A stretch of DNA of 36,970 bases from Bacteroidota bacterium (GTDB taxonomy: Bacteria > Bacteroidota > Bacteroidia > Chitinophagales > LD1): NCBI GenBank assembly GCA_025963485.1, contig JAOQAO010000093.1, forward strand, positions 1 to 36,970. The letters are read 5' to 3'. How positions within the stretch are numbered: the first letter of the stretch is position 1; each line of letters opens with the position of its first letter. The notes beneath the pieces were generated by a model. The model did no database searches. It was not told the DNA's origin and saw nothing but the letters and a program-made list of their open reading frames with translations. Position numbers and translations under genes: made by a program. Shown piece by piece: positions 1 to 8,917 of the stretch.

Positions 1-155
1 TGGTACAGGACATCATCCAATACCAGAACCTCCGCCTCGCAGGAATAGCTAAGGCAGAGCGCACCAAGGAAATGCTCGAGACTATCACACTCGCAGACCT
101 CAACCATCTCAAGATGGAAGATGGAAAACGTAAGGGGTTAGGGTTTAAATACTAA
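1..155 (+). CDS. Unknown protein, C-terminal end only
   Basis: The frame starting at base 3 is open from the window edge to a TAA at 153-155 and gives about 50 residues, ending in a basic stretch (DGKRKGLGFKY). It is rich in charged and helix-forming residues (AKAERTKEMLETITLADLNHL), with no membrane segment. The stop shares its last base with the ATG of the next gene (TAATG), which suggests translational coupling and one transcript. Too little is visible to assign a family. Confidence 0.6.
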   Translation, partial: VQDIIQYQNLRLAGIAKAERTKEMLETITLADLNHLKMEDGKRKGLGFKY

Positions 156-433
156 TGGAGTTGCGCATGTTTGCACTTAGGTGCGCTATATCCTTTCTTA
201 TTTTGTTCCTCATCGTGTGCCTTTGTGTAAGTGGTTTTGTAATTCTATTCTGGGAGGAATCTGGGTCTTTTCTATTTCCCGGTTTCGCTACATATTTTGC
301 GACAGGTATTGTAGCCATGCTATATCTACAGCATCGTTCCGAACGACTATCTGCACATGGGTTTTGGTTACTCTTCTATCTGGGAGTGTGCATTTTCATA
401 CTTGTACCATGGGGCTATGCGGCATGGCCATGA
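155..433 (+). CDS. Small integral membrane protein, unknown
   Basis: This 92-residue protein is almost entirely hydrophobic. Three likely membrane helices are visible: residues 7-31 (ALRCAISFLILFLIVCLCVSG), about 39-57 and about 70-88. A short charged loop (QHRSERLSAHG) lies between the second and third. The start ATG overlaps the upstream TAA by one base, so it is probably translated from the same mRNA as the preceding gene; an in-frame ATG at 167 is an alternative. I do not recognise the family. A second open frame over the same bases lacks this start coupling and was not taken as a gene. Confidence 0.6.
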   Translation: MELRMFALRCAISFLILFLIVCLCVSGFVILFWEESGSFLFPGFATYFATGIVAMLYLQHRSERLSAHGFWLLFYLGVCIFILVPWGYAAWP

Positions 434-532
434 TCGTCGGATCATGGAAAACGCTCAAACCACTAAATTATTATATATTACAATAGGCTAATGGGCATTT
501 GCGTTACGATATTAACTAAACCCAATATCGCC

Positions 533-1402
533 ATGAAGCCACTACCTATCCTCCTGCTGACATTTACTCTTTGCGCCTGGCGCGGATCCTCTATGAATAT
601 GAAAGAGGCCATCGCCTCTAAGGTCGTAGCAGTAGAAGTGTCAGGTGCCAACTGGGACAGCATGCCCACCACGCTCCGCAGTGGCTTTTCGCCAAAAATG
701 GAGATGACCGTCTCAAATCTAAGCGCACAGCCTGTACAACTCGATCTGGATCCCGGCTATATGCTCGAGGCAGCTGAACCGGGCTATCAGGCAATGCTGC
801 TGAGCCAGGTCATCGACTTCAAGCTTAAACCAAATGAGAAGCAAAGGAACTATGTCTACGCTATGTGTACCGAGCTGCACAAAAGCGGGCCTAATTCATC
901 CCTGAAATATCATGTCGGCAGCAAGGCTTCACCTGCGCTGATGCAGATGGCGATGTACATCGCGTCAAAGAAATACCTCGTGCACGCCGCTCAGGAAGCC
1001 GTCTGGAGCATCTCTGATGACATGCCGATCCCATCCATCACCGACGGCGACAAGCATATACAAGATGATCTGCAGAAACAAGCTGCAAGCATAAAAAAGG
1101 TAAACCTTGCCGATCTGCAGAAAGAATACGACCGCCGCAAAGGCGCGCAACTGATAGAGTGCAATGGCGGCAGGCTCGACAGGAACATTCCATTCAACAT
1201 CCCAGATAGCGCTATGGTATCAGTCGGATATTATGACTACAGCGGACAGCTCCTCAAACCGATCATGAAAAACACTATGCTCATGCAAGGCAAACACAGC
1301 GTGAGGTATGATCCATTCCCTGTGGCACTGGCGGGCAAGCGCTATACAGTCCGTATGGTCAAAGACGGCAATGTATACCGTGAATACAACTTCCGGCAAT
1401 AA
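533..1402 (+). CDS. Secreted protein of unknown function
   Basis: From the ATG at 533 the protein is 289 residues and begins with a signal-peptide-like stretch (KPLPILLLTFTLCAW). The in-frame ATG at 491 would put 14 extra residues before it, so 533 is preferred. The cysteine at residue 14 is not in a standard lipobox (TLC instead of a small residue at -1), so the lipoprotein type is unsure. The middle holds a helical segment ending VHAAQEAVWSISD, loosely like the QxAxW motif of bacterial thioester domains, but the reactive Cys/Gln pair is not evident. The C-terminus (about 215-289) looks beta-rich, as in small envelope beta-sandwich modules. No family assigned. Confidence 0.65.
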   Translation: MKPLPILLLTFTLCAWRGSSMNMKEAIASKVVAVEVSGANWDSMPTTLRSGFSPKMEMTVSNLSAQPVQLDLDPGYMLEAAEPGYQAMLLSQVIDFKLKPNEKQRNYVYAMCTELHKSGPNSSLKYHVGSKASPALMQMAMYIASKKYLVHAAQEAVWSISDDMPIPSITDGDKHIQDDLQKQAASIKKVNLADLQKEYDRRKGAQLIECNGGRLDRNIPFNIPDSAMVSVGYYDYSGQLLKPIMKNTMLMQGKHSVRYDPFPVALAGKRYTVRMVKDGNVYREYNFRQ

Positions 1403-1408
1403 TAAAAA

Positions 1409-1474
1409 TGTCCAATCCTATCGCCCAATAAAACCTATTTCCCCTTCAGGCTTTTTGAACAAAAGGATTGGACA
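1409..1474. repeat. 11-bp inverted repeat enclosing 44 bp
   Basis: TGTCCAATCCT at 1409-1419 is the exact reverse complement of AGGATTGGACA at 1464-1474. The unit begins TG and ends CA, as many insertion-sequence ends do, but no flanking target duplication is visible (AAAAA before, CCTTT after). It begins seven bases after the stop of the secreted-protein gene. It could be a miniature or decayed element, or a long-loop RNA hairpin ending that transcript. The rest of the gap (1475-1689) has only short open frames without support. Confidence 0.4.
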
Positions 1475-1689
1475 CCTTTCTCGTTTTAAAAGTTGCAAAA
1501 GCAAGATCACTGGCACTCTCTTCAAAACTAAACTTGCTCATCGCTTTCATATTTCACAGGCCAAAGCGGTCAGCTATGTGGTTCTGCTGTTATAGATGGA
1601 GAAGAGAGAAATATGGTTGCAACATTTCAAATACGTTATTCACATTATATGTCCAGTGAGTGTGAAGTCGTTGAACAACAGTAAATAAA

Positions 1690-1718
1690 AAACTCCCGCC
1701 TTATTCAGACGGGAGTTT
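1690..1718 (-). terminator. Rho-independent terminator of rpoC
   Basis: AAACTCCCG at 1690-1698 pairs perfectly with CGGGAGTTT at 1710-1718 (9 bp, 11-nt loop). Read on the minus strand the stem is followed by TTTTTTATTTAC, a good uridine tract. The rpoC stop lies about 50 bp before it. It faces the rpoC direction and lacks a comparable T-tract on the plus strand. Confidence 0.85.
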
Positions 1719-1735
1719 GTATTGTTGTTTCCAAG

Positions 1736-1760
1736 TCTCCCCTTCGGGGAGATTTAGAGG
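1736..1760. repeat. Palindromic intergenic element after rpoC
   Basis: TCTCCCC TTC GGGGAGA at 1736-1752 is a perfect 7-bp hairpin followed by TTTAGAGG. On the minus strand it reads CCTCTAAATCTCCCC then GAAGGGGAGA. It lies between the rpoC stop and the terminator. From memory, similar CCCCTCTAAATCTCCCC-type sequences are scattered between genes in Bacteroidota genomes; this is the only copy I noticed in the window, so calling it a dispersed repeat rests on recall. Confidence 0.35.
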
Positions 1761-1766
1761 GGCCGT

Positions 1767-4700
1767 TTATCCGATCAGTTCGATACCGCTTTCTTCCTTC
1801 TTGGTAGTACCGCCCAGTTTCTCGAGATCTTCGGCATTGCTGACGAACATCTTGTCGAACCTGCGCTGGCCTGTACCTGCTGGGATCCTCTTTCCTACGA
1901 TCACGTTTTCTTTCAGGCCTTCGAGGAAGTCCTGCTTAGCCGCGATAGAGGCAGATGAAAGCACCTTGGTAGTTTCCTGGAATGATGCTGCAGATATCCA
2001 TGACTCAGTAGAGAGTGACGCACGGGTGATACCCTGGAGCTGTGGTGTGGCAGTAGCCGGGAATGCATCTCTGTATTCGATCAGCTTCTTGTCAGCACGG
2101 CGGAGGATAGAGTTCTCCTCACGTACGCGACGGAGGGAAACTATCTGGCCCGGCTTCAGCGTCTCAGAGTCATCAGACTGTGTGACTACCTTCTTATCAA
2201 AGAGTTCGTCGTTGATAGCGAGCAGTTCAAACTTGTTGACTGATTCGCCTTCCAGACACCTTGTGTCGCCCGGATCTTCCACGATCATCTTGCTCATCAT
2301 CTGGCGAACGATCACCTCGATGTGCTTGTCATTGATCTTGATACCTTGCAGACGATATACTTCCTGAATTTCATTCACGAGATACTCTTGTACTGCGAAA
2401 GGCCCCTTGATATACAGGATATCGCCCGGTGTAGTAGCACCATCAGAGAGCGGTGTTCCGGCACGTACGAAATCTTGCTCCTGTACAAGGATATGCTTGG
2501 ACAGCGGCACTAGGTACTTGGTAGTTTCTCCTTCGCGGCTCTCGATGATGATCTCACGATTACCACGCTTGATACCACCAAACCTGACCACACCATCGAT
2601 CTCTGCTACAGTAGCAGGGTTAGACGGATTACGTGCTTCGAAGAGCTCCGTGACACGTGGGAGACCTCCCGTGATATCCTTCACCTTGCCCATCACACGT
2701 GGTATCTTGGCAAGGATCTGTCCTTGCTTGACAGTTTCCCCGTTGTCGATCACAATGTGCGATGCTACAGGTATATTGTAGTGCTTGCCTTCTTTACCTG
2801 ACTCTACGAGTAGCGTAGGTATCTTGGTCTTATCCTTTGTTTCTATGATTACCTTCTCACGGTGACCTGTCTGCTCATCCATCTCATCACGGTAGGTGAC
2901 GTTCTCGATGATATGCTCAAACTTGATCTTACCGGCGATCTCAGATACGATGACGTTATTGTATGGATCCCATTTGCAGATCACGTCGCCTTTCTTGATA
3001 GCCTTTCCGTCTTTCACAAACATGAATGAACCGTAAGGGATGTGCTGAGAGTTGAGCACCTTGTCAGGATTGTCATCCTTCACGATACGCATTTCACCGG
3101 TACGTCCGATTACTACATTCAGCTTCTCGCCTGCATCATCAGTAGTAGCGATAGTACGCACCCCGTCAAATACGATGACACCGTCAAATTTAGCTACCAA
3201 TTGAGATTCAGTCGCGCTCATCGACGCGATACCACCCACGTGGAAGGTACGGAGTGTCAGCTGCGTACCCGGCTCACCGATAGACTGCGCTGCGATGATA
3301 CCTACTGCATCACCTGTTTCAGCGGTCCTGTTATTAGTGAGGTTACGGCCGTAGCATTTTACACAAACGCCCTTGCGGCTTTCGCATGTGAGTACAGAGC
3401 GTATTTCTACTTCTTCTACACCAGCATCAGCGATGAGCTTCGCAGAGAATTCATTGATCTCTTGTCCGGCTTCTACCAGCAGATCGTCAGTCTCAGGGTG
3501 GAACACATCTTGCAGTGCTGCACGTCCCAGTATACGATCAAACAGTGGTTCTACTACATCGTCGCCATCTCTGAGCGCCGAGATAGTGATTCCCCTCAGA
3601 GTACCGCAGTCCTCGTCAGCGATGACGACATCCTGCGCCACGTCTACGAGACGACGGGTCAGGTATCCTGCATCCGCTGTCTTGAGGGCCGTATCGGAGA
3701 GACCTTTACGCGCACCGTGGGTAGAGATGAAGTACTCGAGTACCGACAGGCCTTCCTTGAAGTTTGACAATACCGGGTTCTCGATTACCTCGTTTCCGGT
3801 AGAGCCTGATTTCCTTGGCTTAGCCATCAGACCTCTCATTCCTGAGAGCTGCTTGATCTGAGCCTTGGATCCACGCGCACCTGAGTCGAGCATCATGAAT
3901 ACAGAGTTGAAGCCCTGACGGTCTTCGCTGATCTGTTTCATGAGGGAGTTGGTCAGCCTGTTATCGGTAGCTGTCCAGATATCGACTACCTGGTTGAAGC
4001 GCTCCTTGTCAGTGATGAAGCCCATCTGATATGACTCAGTGATCTCATCTACCTTCACGTTAGCCTCTGCTACCAGTTTATCCTTCACATCCGGTACGAT
4101 CACATCTTTCAGGTTGAACGACAGACCGCCGCGGAATGAATAAGTAAATCCGAGCTTCTTGATCTCATCGAGGAATTTAGCAGTGGTCGGGATGTCAGTC
4201 TCTGCCAGGATCTGGCCGATGACGTCCTTGAGTTGCTTCTTGCCGAGGAGTTTATTGATATAGCCTACACGCTCAGGCACCACCGCGTTTACGATGATAC
4301 GGCCGAGAGTTGTTTCTATTACTTTGTTTACGAGTTGGTGCCTTTCGTTCTTGACCTTCACACGGCATTTCACTACTGCGTGAAGTTCTACTTTACCTTC
4401 GTTGAAAGCTATCACAGCCTCTTCGTGTCCGTAGAATGTCAGGCCCTCTCCTCTTACCTTCACTTCTTTCGTCGATCTGCGTTCTTTGGTCATGTAGTAC
4501 AGACCGAGAACCATATCCTGTGATGGAAGTGTGATAGGAGTACCGTTTTGCGGGTTGAGGATATTGTGCGAAGCAAGCATCAAGAGCTGTGCCTCGATGA
4601 TCGCTGCATTGCTCAGTGGTACGTGTACCGCCATCTGGTCACCGTCAAAATCCGCATTGAATGCCGAACAGACGAGTGGGTGCAGCTGGATAGCCTTTCC

Positions 4701-6107
4701 TTCGATCAGTTTCGGGAGGAATGACTGGATAGAGAGCCTGTGGAGTGTAGGAGCACGGTTGAGTAGTATCGGGTGTCCTTTGAGGATGTTCTCGAGGATA
4801 TCCCAGATCACTGCTTCTTTCTTGTCTACGAGTTTCTTCGCAGATTTTACCGTCTTGACTATACCTCTTTCGATCAGCTTACGGATCACAAACGGCTTGA
4901 AGAGCTCAGCCGCCATATCCTTAGGCAGACCGCACTCATGGAGCTTCAGGTCAGGGCCTACGACGATGACCGAACGGCCAGAGTAATCGACACGCTTACC
5001 GAGGAGATTCTGACGGAAACGTCCTTGCTTGCCTTTCAGTACATCTGAGAGGGACTTCAGTGCACGTCCGCCTTCCGCCTTGACAGCATTAGACTTACGT
5101 GAGTTGTCAAACAGGGAGTCGACCGCCTCCTGGAGCATACGCTTCTCATTACGGAGGATCACTTCAGGTGCTTTGATTTCGATCAACCTCTTGAGACGGT
5201 TATTACGGATAATAACGCGGCGATAGAGGTCATTGAGATCCGATGATGCGAAACGTCCGCCATCCAGTGGCACGAGTGGACGCAGCTCGGGTGGTATGAC
5301 CGGCAGGTACTGCACGACCATCCATTCTGGTTTATTTTCGTGGTGCTCATTCGCTTCGCGGAAAGCCTCTACGACGCTAAGGCGCTTGAGGGCTTCTGCT
5401 TTACGCTGGCGGCTGGTCTCATTGGCAGCTGCGTGGCGCAGGCTGAATGAGAGGTCGTCAAGCTTGATGCGGGAGAGCAGTTCCCTGACGGCCTCAGCAC
5501 CCATCTTAGCGATGAATTTAGTAGGGTCCTCGTCAGAGAGCAGGTGATTGTTTTTAAATTCTTCGTTGTCAAATACCGACAGGTACTCTTCCTCGGTGAT
5601 CAGCTCCAGGTAGGTGAGGTTTTTAGTTTCCTCGCCTTTCTCGGTCATCACGTTGACACCTGTAGATGTCTTACCAGGCTGAACGACGATGTAGCGCTCG
5701 TAGTAGATCACGCTTTCGAGTTTCTTAGAGCTCATACCGAGCAGGTAGCCTATCTTATTAGGCAGTGACTTGAAGTACCAGATGTGAACGATAGGCACAG
5801 TCAGTTTGATGTGGCCCATACGCTCGCGACGTACTTTCTTCTCCGTCACTTCTACTCCGCAACGGTCGCACACGATACCTTTGTAACGGATACGCTTGTA
5901 TTTGCCGCAGTAGCACTCGTAGTCCTTGGTAGGACCGAATACGCGCTCGCAAAACAAACCTTCCATTTCCGGCTTGTACGTACGGTAGTTAATAGTTTCC
6001 GGTTTTTTGATCTCCCCGTGAGAACGACTCAGAATAGAGTCAGGGGATGCCAGCGTAATGGTGATCTTCGAGAAGTCCAACCTACGCTGCTCTTGCCTTT
6101 TAGCCAT
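1767..6107 (-). CDS. rpoC: DNA-directed RNA polymerase subunit beta'
   Basis: At 1446 residues this is the full length expected of a Bacteroidota beta' subunit. It forms the catalytic clamp side of core RNA polymerase with beta, alpha and omega. Visible landmarks: N-terminal zinc site with Cys65, Cys67, Cys80 and Cys83 (CYCGKY...CDRC); the Mg2+-binding NADFDGDQ loop near residues 484-491 with the three catalytic aspartates; a bridge-helix and trigger-loop region with [16 protein letters not shown]; and a second zinc site (DEDCG, then [11 protein letters not shown]). The start [15 protein letters not shown] matches the family. It has its own promoter and terminator. The next gene upstream on this strand is not rpoB, and no rpoB lies within the window. 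No sign of disruption. Confidence 0.99.
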   Translation of the reverse strand: MAKRQEQRRLDFSKITITLASPDSILSRSHGEIKKPETINYRTYKPEMEGLFCERVFGPTKDYECYCGKYKRIRYKGIVCDRCGVEVTEKKVRRERMGHIKLTVPIVHIWYFKSLPNKIGYLLGMSSKKLESVIYYERYIVVQPGKTSTGVNVMTEKGEETKNLTYLELITEEEYLSVFDNEEFKNNHLLSDEDPTKFIAKMGAEAVRELLSRIKLDDLSFSLRHAAANETSRQRKAEALKRLSVVEAFREANEHHENKPEWMVVQYLPVIPPELRPLVPLDGGRFASSDLNDLYRRVIIRNNRLKRLIEIKAPEVILRNEKRMLQEAVDSLFDNSRKSNAVKAEGGRALKSLSDVLKGKQGRFRQNLLGKRVDYSGRSVIVVGPDLKLHECGLPKDMAAELFKPFVIRKLIERGIVKTVKSAKKLVDKKEAVIWDILENILKGHPILLNRAPTLHRLSIQSFLPKLIEGKAIQLHPLVCSAFNADFDGDQMAVHVPLSNAAIIEAQLLMLASHNILNPQNGTPITLPSQDMVLGLYYMTKERRSTKEVKVRGEGLTFYGHEEAVIAFNEGKVELHAVVKCRVKVKNERHQLVNKVIETTLGRIIVNAVVPERVGYINKLLGKKQLKDVIGQILAETDIPTTAKFLDEIKKLGFTYSFRGGLSFNLKDVIVPDVKDKLVAEANVKVDEITESYQMGFITDKERFNQVVDIWTATDNRLTNSLMKQISEDRQGFNSVFMMLDSGARGSKAQIKQLSGMRGLMAKPRKSGSTGNEVIENPVLSNFKEGLSVLEYFISTHGARKGLSDTALKTADAGYLTRRLVDVAQDVVIADEDCGTLRGITISALRDGDDVVEPLFDRILGRAALQDVFHPETDDLLVEAGQEINEFSAKLIADAGVEEVEIRSVLTCESRKGVCVKCYGRNLTNNRTAETGDAVGIIAAQSIGEPGTQLTLRTFHVGGIASMSATESQLVAKFDGVIVFDGVRTIATTDDAGEKLNVVIGRTGEMRIVKDDNPDKVLNSQHIPYGSFMFVKDGKAIKKGDVICKWDPYNNVIVSEIAGKIKFEHIIENVTYRDEMDEQTGHREKVIIETKDKTKIPTLLVESGKEGKHYNIPVASHIVIDNGETVKQGQILAKIPRVMGKVKDITGGLPRVTELFEARNPSNPATVAEIDGVVRFGGIKRGNREIIIESREGETTKYLVPLSKHILVQEQDFVRAGTPLSDGATTPGDILYIKGPFAVQEYLVNEIQEVYRLQGIKINDKHIEVIVRQMMSKMIVEDPGDTRCLEGESVNKFELLAINDELFDKKVVTQSDDSETLKPGQIVSLRRVREENSILRRADKKLIEYRDAFPATATPQLQGITRASLSTESWISAASFQETTKVLSSASIAAKQDFLEGLKENVIVGKRIPAGTGQRRFDKMFVSNAEDLEKLGGTTKKEESGIELIG

Positions 6108-6184
6108 GCAGTGATATGTTTTGAGTGTTTACAGTGTCTACCCGAAAGGGAATATGACACCACTTTCCAAAAAATTTGGAGCGC

Positions 6185-6216
6185 CAAAGATACACTATAG
6201 AAGGGGATTTTGCAAG
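6185..6216 (-). promoter_or_regulatory. rpoC promoter, Bacteroidota type
   Basis: On the minus strand TATCTTTG (plus 6185-6192) matches the Bacteroidota -7 consensus TANNTTTG exactly. CTTG (plus 6213-6216) lies 20 bases upstream, in the place of the -33 TTTG. The predicted start point near 6178 gives a leader of about 70 nt before the rpoC ATG. This supports transcription of rpoC on its own instead of by read-through from rpoB. Confidence 0.6.
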
Positions 6217-6278
6217 CGATTTCGGGAGAGGGGTGGGAATAAACGTTAAAATGGGTAAGGGGTTGATTTGGTGGGGGT

Positions 6279-6301
6279 TGCTGGATGCGGGATGCTGGAT
6301 G
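6279..6301. repeat. Two copies of TGCTGGATG, 14 bp apart
   Basis: TGCTGGATG occurs at 6279-6287 and 6293-6301 with CGGGA between, followed by AATGC. It is G-rich intergenic sequence upstream of the rpoC promoter. It looks like a small remnant of a GGATGCTGGATGCGGGAT-type simple repeat. Apart from this and the promoter I see nothing in 6108-6403. Confidence 0.35.
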
Positions 6302-6403
6302 AATGCAGGGGGTAGGTCCGTAGAAGCCAGCCCGCAGGTTTGCCTCAGACAACGGACAACATTTTTTAAGCGGACGTAGAAATATAGGATAGATATGAAT
6401 AAC

Positions 6404-7090
6404 TTATAAATACTGCACAGTATCAGCAATTTCAGGTAAGTCATAAGGTTGGATATTACAGATTTTATATGCAATAACTCTTTCCTCTTTAACAGTAGCC
6501 CGTGAGGCACCGCCACTATCTTTCAAAAATTGTGTAAGGGATTTAATTAAGGGATTAATCTCCTTCGCAAAGCCTTGCACTGTAAAGACAAGTGCATTAT
6601 GATCTTTTTTGGGTATATAGCCAGCATAAAGACCAGAATTCAAAAGTTTTTTTATCAGTTCGGGGTGTGACTTATCTCTGTCAAGCGTTAGATGTATTTC
6701 CGTTTGGCGAAATTTCTCCCCTTTGCCTGGATCTAAGTTTCGTCTAGTAATGTGAAATGGAATTTTAATGTCCGTATATTCTCTGTATGAAATGTACTCG
6801 TCAATCGGTATAAATTCACATTCAATATAGCCAACAAAATCCGGACACTGCGGCAATACTTTTTCTATTTGAGAGTAAACGGCGTCAAATTTTTTTCTAT
6901 CATCTATCTTCAAGGTTAGCTGGTGGTTGGGTTCAAAGTGTGGATATGGATCACCGTTCTCTTTGATAGGGTGGCCGTCAAAATCAGCAGTATAGAAACC
7001 AAGTTCCTTAGTCGCAAAATTGTCTAACCTCGGCGACAATTGGTGAAAGTCTATATGGATGTGAAAAATTCCCGGATTCGTTTTTTCCAT
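6404..7090 (-). CDS. Uncharacterised soluble protein
   Basis: The protein is 228 residues from the ATG at 7090. The upstream in-frame ATG at 7105 lies only five bases from a -7 box at 7110-7117, so a transcript would barely include it; 7090 is preferred. No signal peptide or membrane segment. Two similar halves seem to begin with beta strands carrying histidines (FHIHIDFHQL near the start, EIHLTLDRD near residue 139). The HLTL motif resembles one half of the HxTx signature of 2H phosphoesterases, but a second clean copy is not visible (NHQLTL near residue 56 is off-register). Family not assigned. Base composition is AT-rich, unlike rpoC beside it. Confidence 0.65.
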   Translation of the reverse strand: MEKTNPGIFHIHIDFHQLSPRLDNFATKELGFYTADFDGHPIKENGDPYPHFEPNHQLTLKIDDRKKFDAVYSQIEKVLPQCPDFVGYIECEFIPIDEYISYREYTDIKIPFHITRRNLDPGKGEKFRQTEIHLTLDRDKSHPELIKKLLNSGLYAGYIPKKDHNALVFTVQGFAKEINPLIKSLTQFLKDSGGASRATVKEERVIAYKICNIQPYDLPEIADTVQYL

Positions 7091-7109
7091 TACAGTATCA
7101 GTCATAATA

Positions 7110-7117
7110 CAAATTTA
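7110..7117 (-). promoter_or_regulatory. Predicted -7 box
   Basis: TAAATTTG on the minus strand fits TANNTTTG. No TTTG is seen at the usual distance upstream. It decides the preferred start of the gene that follows (Met at 7090). Confidence 0.35.
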
Positions 7118-7151
7118 GCCTTTCAGTTGATATAGGTTAGTTAGGGTACAT

Positions 7152-7478
7152 TTATTCGGCATCATCGTCAATCAGTAGCCCCATTGCTGTAAATATAGCA
7201 AAGAAGGTCACATTTAGAACAATGGGGTTATGCCAGATAAACAAGTACACCACCATTGCTATATCTACCAACATGATCAAGGCTTGCAGTAAAGTACGCT
7301 TACTTGACCAGCATTTTGCGTAGATAGCGATCTGTAGTGGTATACAAAATATTGCTGGCACGCCTACAAGGAATAGATCAACCAGTGGAGAGTCCATTTC
7401 TGCGAGGTGGTGATACCTTACACACGCTACACCTATCAGAAAGAGAAAACGAGTGAGGATGAATATAAAGTTCTTCAT
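7152..7478 (-). CDS. Small four-helix membrane protein
   Basis: The product is 108 residues starting MKNFIFILTRFLFLIGVACV. Four hydrophobic stretches are visible (about 3-20, 32-52, 59-79 and 82-101), with an acidic end (LLIDDDAE). An ATG 30 bases further upstream (7508) is in frame but lies before the predicted transcription start, because a well-formed promoter occupies 7495-7526; 7478 is therefore the start. No family is recognised. It is divergent from the XRE-led operon, with a 242-bp control region between. Confidence 0.6.
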   Translation of the reverse strand: MKNFIFILTRFLFLIGVACVRYHHLAEMDSPLVDLFLVGVPAIFCIPLQIAIYAKCWSSKRTLLQALIMLVDIAMVVYLFIWHNPIVLNVTFFAIFTAMGLLIDDDAE

Positions 7479-7494
7479 AATGAGGAGTTTATCA

Positions 7495-7526
7495 CAAATA
7501 TACATCACTGTTGGTTATTTGCCAAA
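7495..7526 (-). promoter_or_regulatory. Promoter of the small membrane protein gene
   Basis: On the minus strand TTTG (7523-7526), 20 bases, then TATATTTG (7495-7502) form a full match to the Bacteroidota promoter. The predicted start near 7488 leaves a leader of about 10 nt before the ATG at 7478. Confidence 0.7.
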
Positions 7527-7639
7527 TTTTTATCAACAAGTATTAAGTGAATTTAGATAATTCATTTGTGGGTATAAAATCACCCATTTCTTAATCATAG
7601 TTATATTACCGTGTTGTTTTTGATGATTTATGATTGCAT

Positions 7640-7672
7640 TTGTTGGTATTTTTGGAAAAAAAATACCAACAA
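7640..7672. promoter_or_regulatory. 14-bp perfect inverted repeat, candidate operator
   Basis: TTGTTGGTATTTTT at 7640-7653 is the exact reverse complement of AAAAATACCAACAA at 7659-7672, with a five-base centre (GGAAA). The right arm ends 23 bp before the -7 box of the XRE regulator gene, abutting the -33 position. A related half (TATCAACAAGTATT, 7531-7544) lies further upstream. No uridine tract follows, so it is not a normal terminator. Most simply it is the binding site of the regulator encoded just downstream, or of another factor controlling this operon. Confidence 0.6.
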
Positions 7673-7695
7673 GCTATTTATTTCCAAATTTCACC

Positions 7696-7703
7696 TACCT
7701 TTG
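7696..7703 (+). promoter_or_regulatory. -7 box of the XRE / ABC importer operon
   Basis: TACCTTTG fits TANNTTTG and lies 17 bp before the ATG at 7721. No TTTG is found 19-22 bp upstream; the inverted repeat ends there instead, so the promoter may depend on a bound factor. Confidence 0.5.
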
Positions 7704-7720
7704 TACAAAACTACGATGAT

Positions 7721-8911
7721 ATGAATCCCATAGAAATTGGCAATAGAATAAGAAGCGCCCGGACCGCTGCATCTTTGACTTTGCGAGAACTATCTGCTAG
7801 AACCGGTGTTGATATAGGTACGATCTCCAGAATGGAAAATGGCATGATAGGTAAGAATAGAGAAGTTTTAAACGGTGTGCTGGGGGAACTTGGTGTCTCT
7901 CTTTCGGAAAAAGATGGGGGAATAGAATCCAATCTTCTTACAATAGGTTATCCTGCCAATTTATGGAGTAGCCCTCTAATTTTATTAAGTCAGTCAAAAG
8001 ATTTAGGTTATGCCCAGGATATGTATTGTAGCAGAAATTCCAATGAGCTAATAGATTCTTCGAGCACATTGGATTTTGACGCACATGATATTTATACAGC
8101 TCGCGAACTTGTAAACAATCTTGAATCCAGCAAATTTACAATGGCTTTTTTGCCTCCTGATACCGCTAAAGATTTATCAGGCTCATACATACGTATAGGC
8201 CGTATAATGCATACTGCCAAGTGTGGATGCACATTGCTGGCAATAAAAAAAGAAAAAAATTTTAAAAGTGTAACAGTAAGTGAAATAGACAAATTAGCTG
8301 AGTCACCGCAAAAATTGTGCGTTGTTTATCCCGAAGAGACATTAGCAGAAGGAGTATATAGATACTACTTCCAAAAATTTGACAACATTGAAAAAGCAAA
8401 TATAAATGTGATCAATAAAACAAAAATGAAAAGTGATATTGAGAGTATATTGGAGAAATCGTTTCGCGCAAATGTTGAAATGGTTCTATTTATAGGATGG
8501 GACTTCAATATATTTAATCTCAAAAAGATATTAGGAAGTAGCGCAACGAGTAAATACTCCTGTTGCGAGTTAGACAGTTATCTTTTATCCGTAGGGTCAA
8601 ATGATCAAATGACAAATCACTCTTTAGATTTTGTTACTAAGATTGCTAATCTGGATAATATAAAGTTTTTGGCTGAGTTACAGCAATTTCTTGATGCCTT
8701 GATTAGACAAACAAATAAGCTTAATGATCACAAATCTGACCATAGAAGTCTTACCCTAAAACCCATCCTCGACTTTTTAGGCCTAAAGGGGGATGATGAA
8801 ACTAATGGAACTCAATATGATTGGGGATATGGCTATCTCCGCAAAATTGATTTTGAAGTTATGCTTTACCCTGCTTTTATAAATCATTTATTAAACAATC
8901 AAACTAAATAA
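7721..8911 (+). CDS. XRE regulator with solute-binding-like C-terminal domain
   Basis: The product is 396 residues from the ATG at 7721. The longer frame from 7634 would cover the promoter and is rejected. Residues 5-60 form a clear XRE/Cro HTH (IGNRIRSARTAASLTLRELS...TISRMENG). The rest has no signal peptide. From about residue 72 it parallels the importer's own binding protein encoded next: TIGYPANLWSSPLILL here against TLALSKNPWNTIALVA there, and later YFQKF...VLFIGWDF against FVQKY...AVAVWEPF. I infer a cytoplasmic type-2 periplasmic-binding fold used as ligand sensor. It is first in a four-gene operon, seven bases ahead of the lipoprotein gene. Likely role: ligand-dependent control of this importer. 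The ligand is unknown and the coding sequence is strongly AT-rich. Confidence 0.8.
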   Translation: MNPIEIGNRIRSARTAASLTLRELSARTGVDIGTISRMENGMIGKNREVLNGVLGELGVSLSEKDGGIESNLLTIGYPANLWSSPLILLSQSKDLGYAQDMYCSRNSNELIDSSSTLDFDAHDIYTARELVNNLESSKFTMAFLPPDTAKDLSGSYIRIGRIMHTAKCGCTLLAIKKEKNFKSVTVSEIDKLAESPQKLCVVYPEETLAEGVYRYYFQKFDNIEKANINVINKTKMKSDIESILEKSFRANVEMVLFIGWDFNIFNLKKILGSSATSKYSCCELDSYLLSVGSNDQMTNHSLDFVTKIANLDNIKFLAELQQFLDALIRQTNKLNDHKSDHRSLTLKPILDFLGLKGDDETNGTQYDWGYGYLRKIDFEVMLYPAFINHLLNNQTK

Positions 8912-8917
8912 TAAGCA

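Noticed and set aside
1308-1659. Two overlapping plus-strand frames across the end of the secreted-protein gene and the gap
   Set aside because: They start inside another gene, have no promoter or start signal, and the sequences look random. They were considered as transposase debris, but no transposase motif could be seen.
3042-3767. 241-codon plus-strand open frame inside rpoC
   Set aside because: It lies antisense to the conserved rpoC coding sequence, has no promoter or known motif, and its composition follows from rpoC codon use. The same holds for plus-strand frames at 1717-2367, 3373-3861, 4531-4986 and 5233-5547.
7640-7672. Inverted repeat as a terminator or riboswitch
   Set aside because: No uridine tract follows on either strand, it lies upstream of the -7 box of the plus-strand operon, and no conserved riboswitch core (for example TPP) was recognised.
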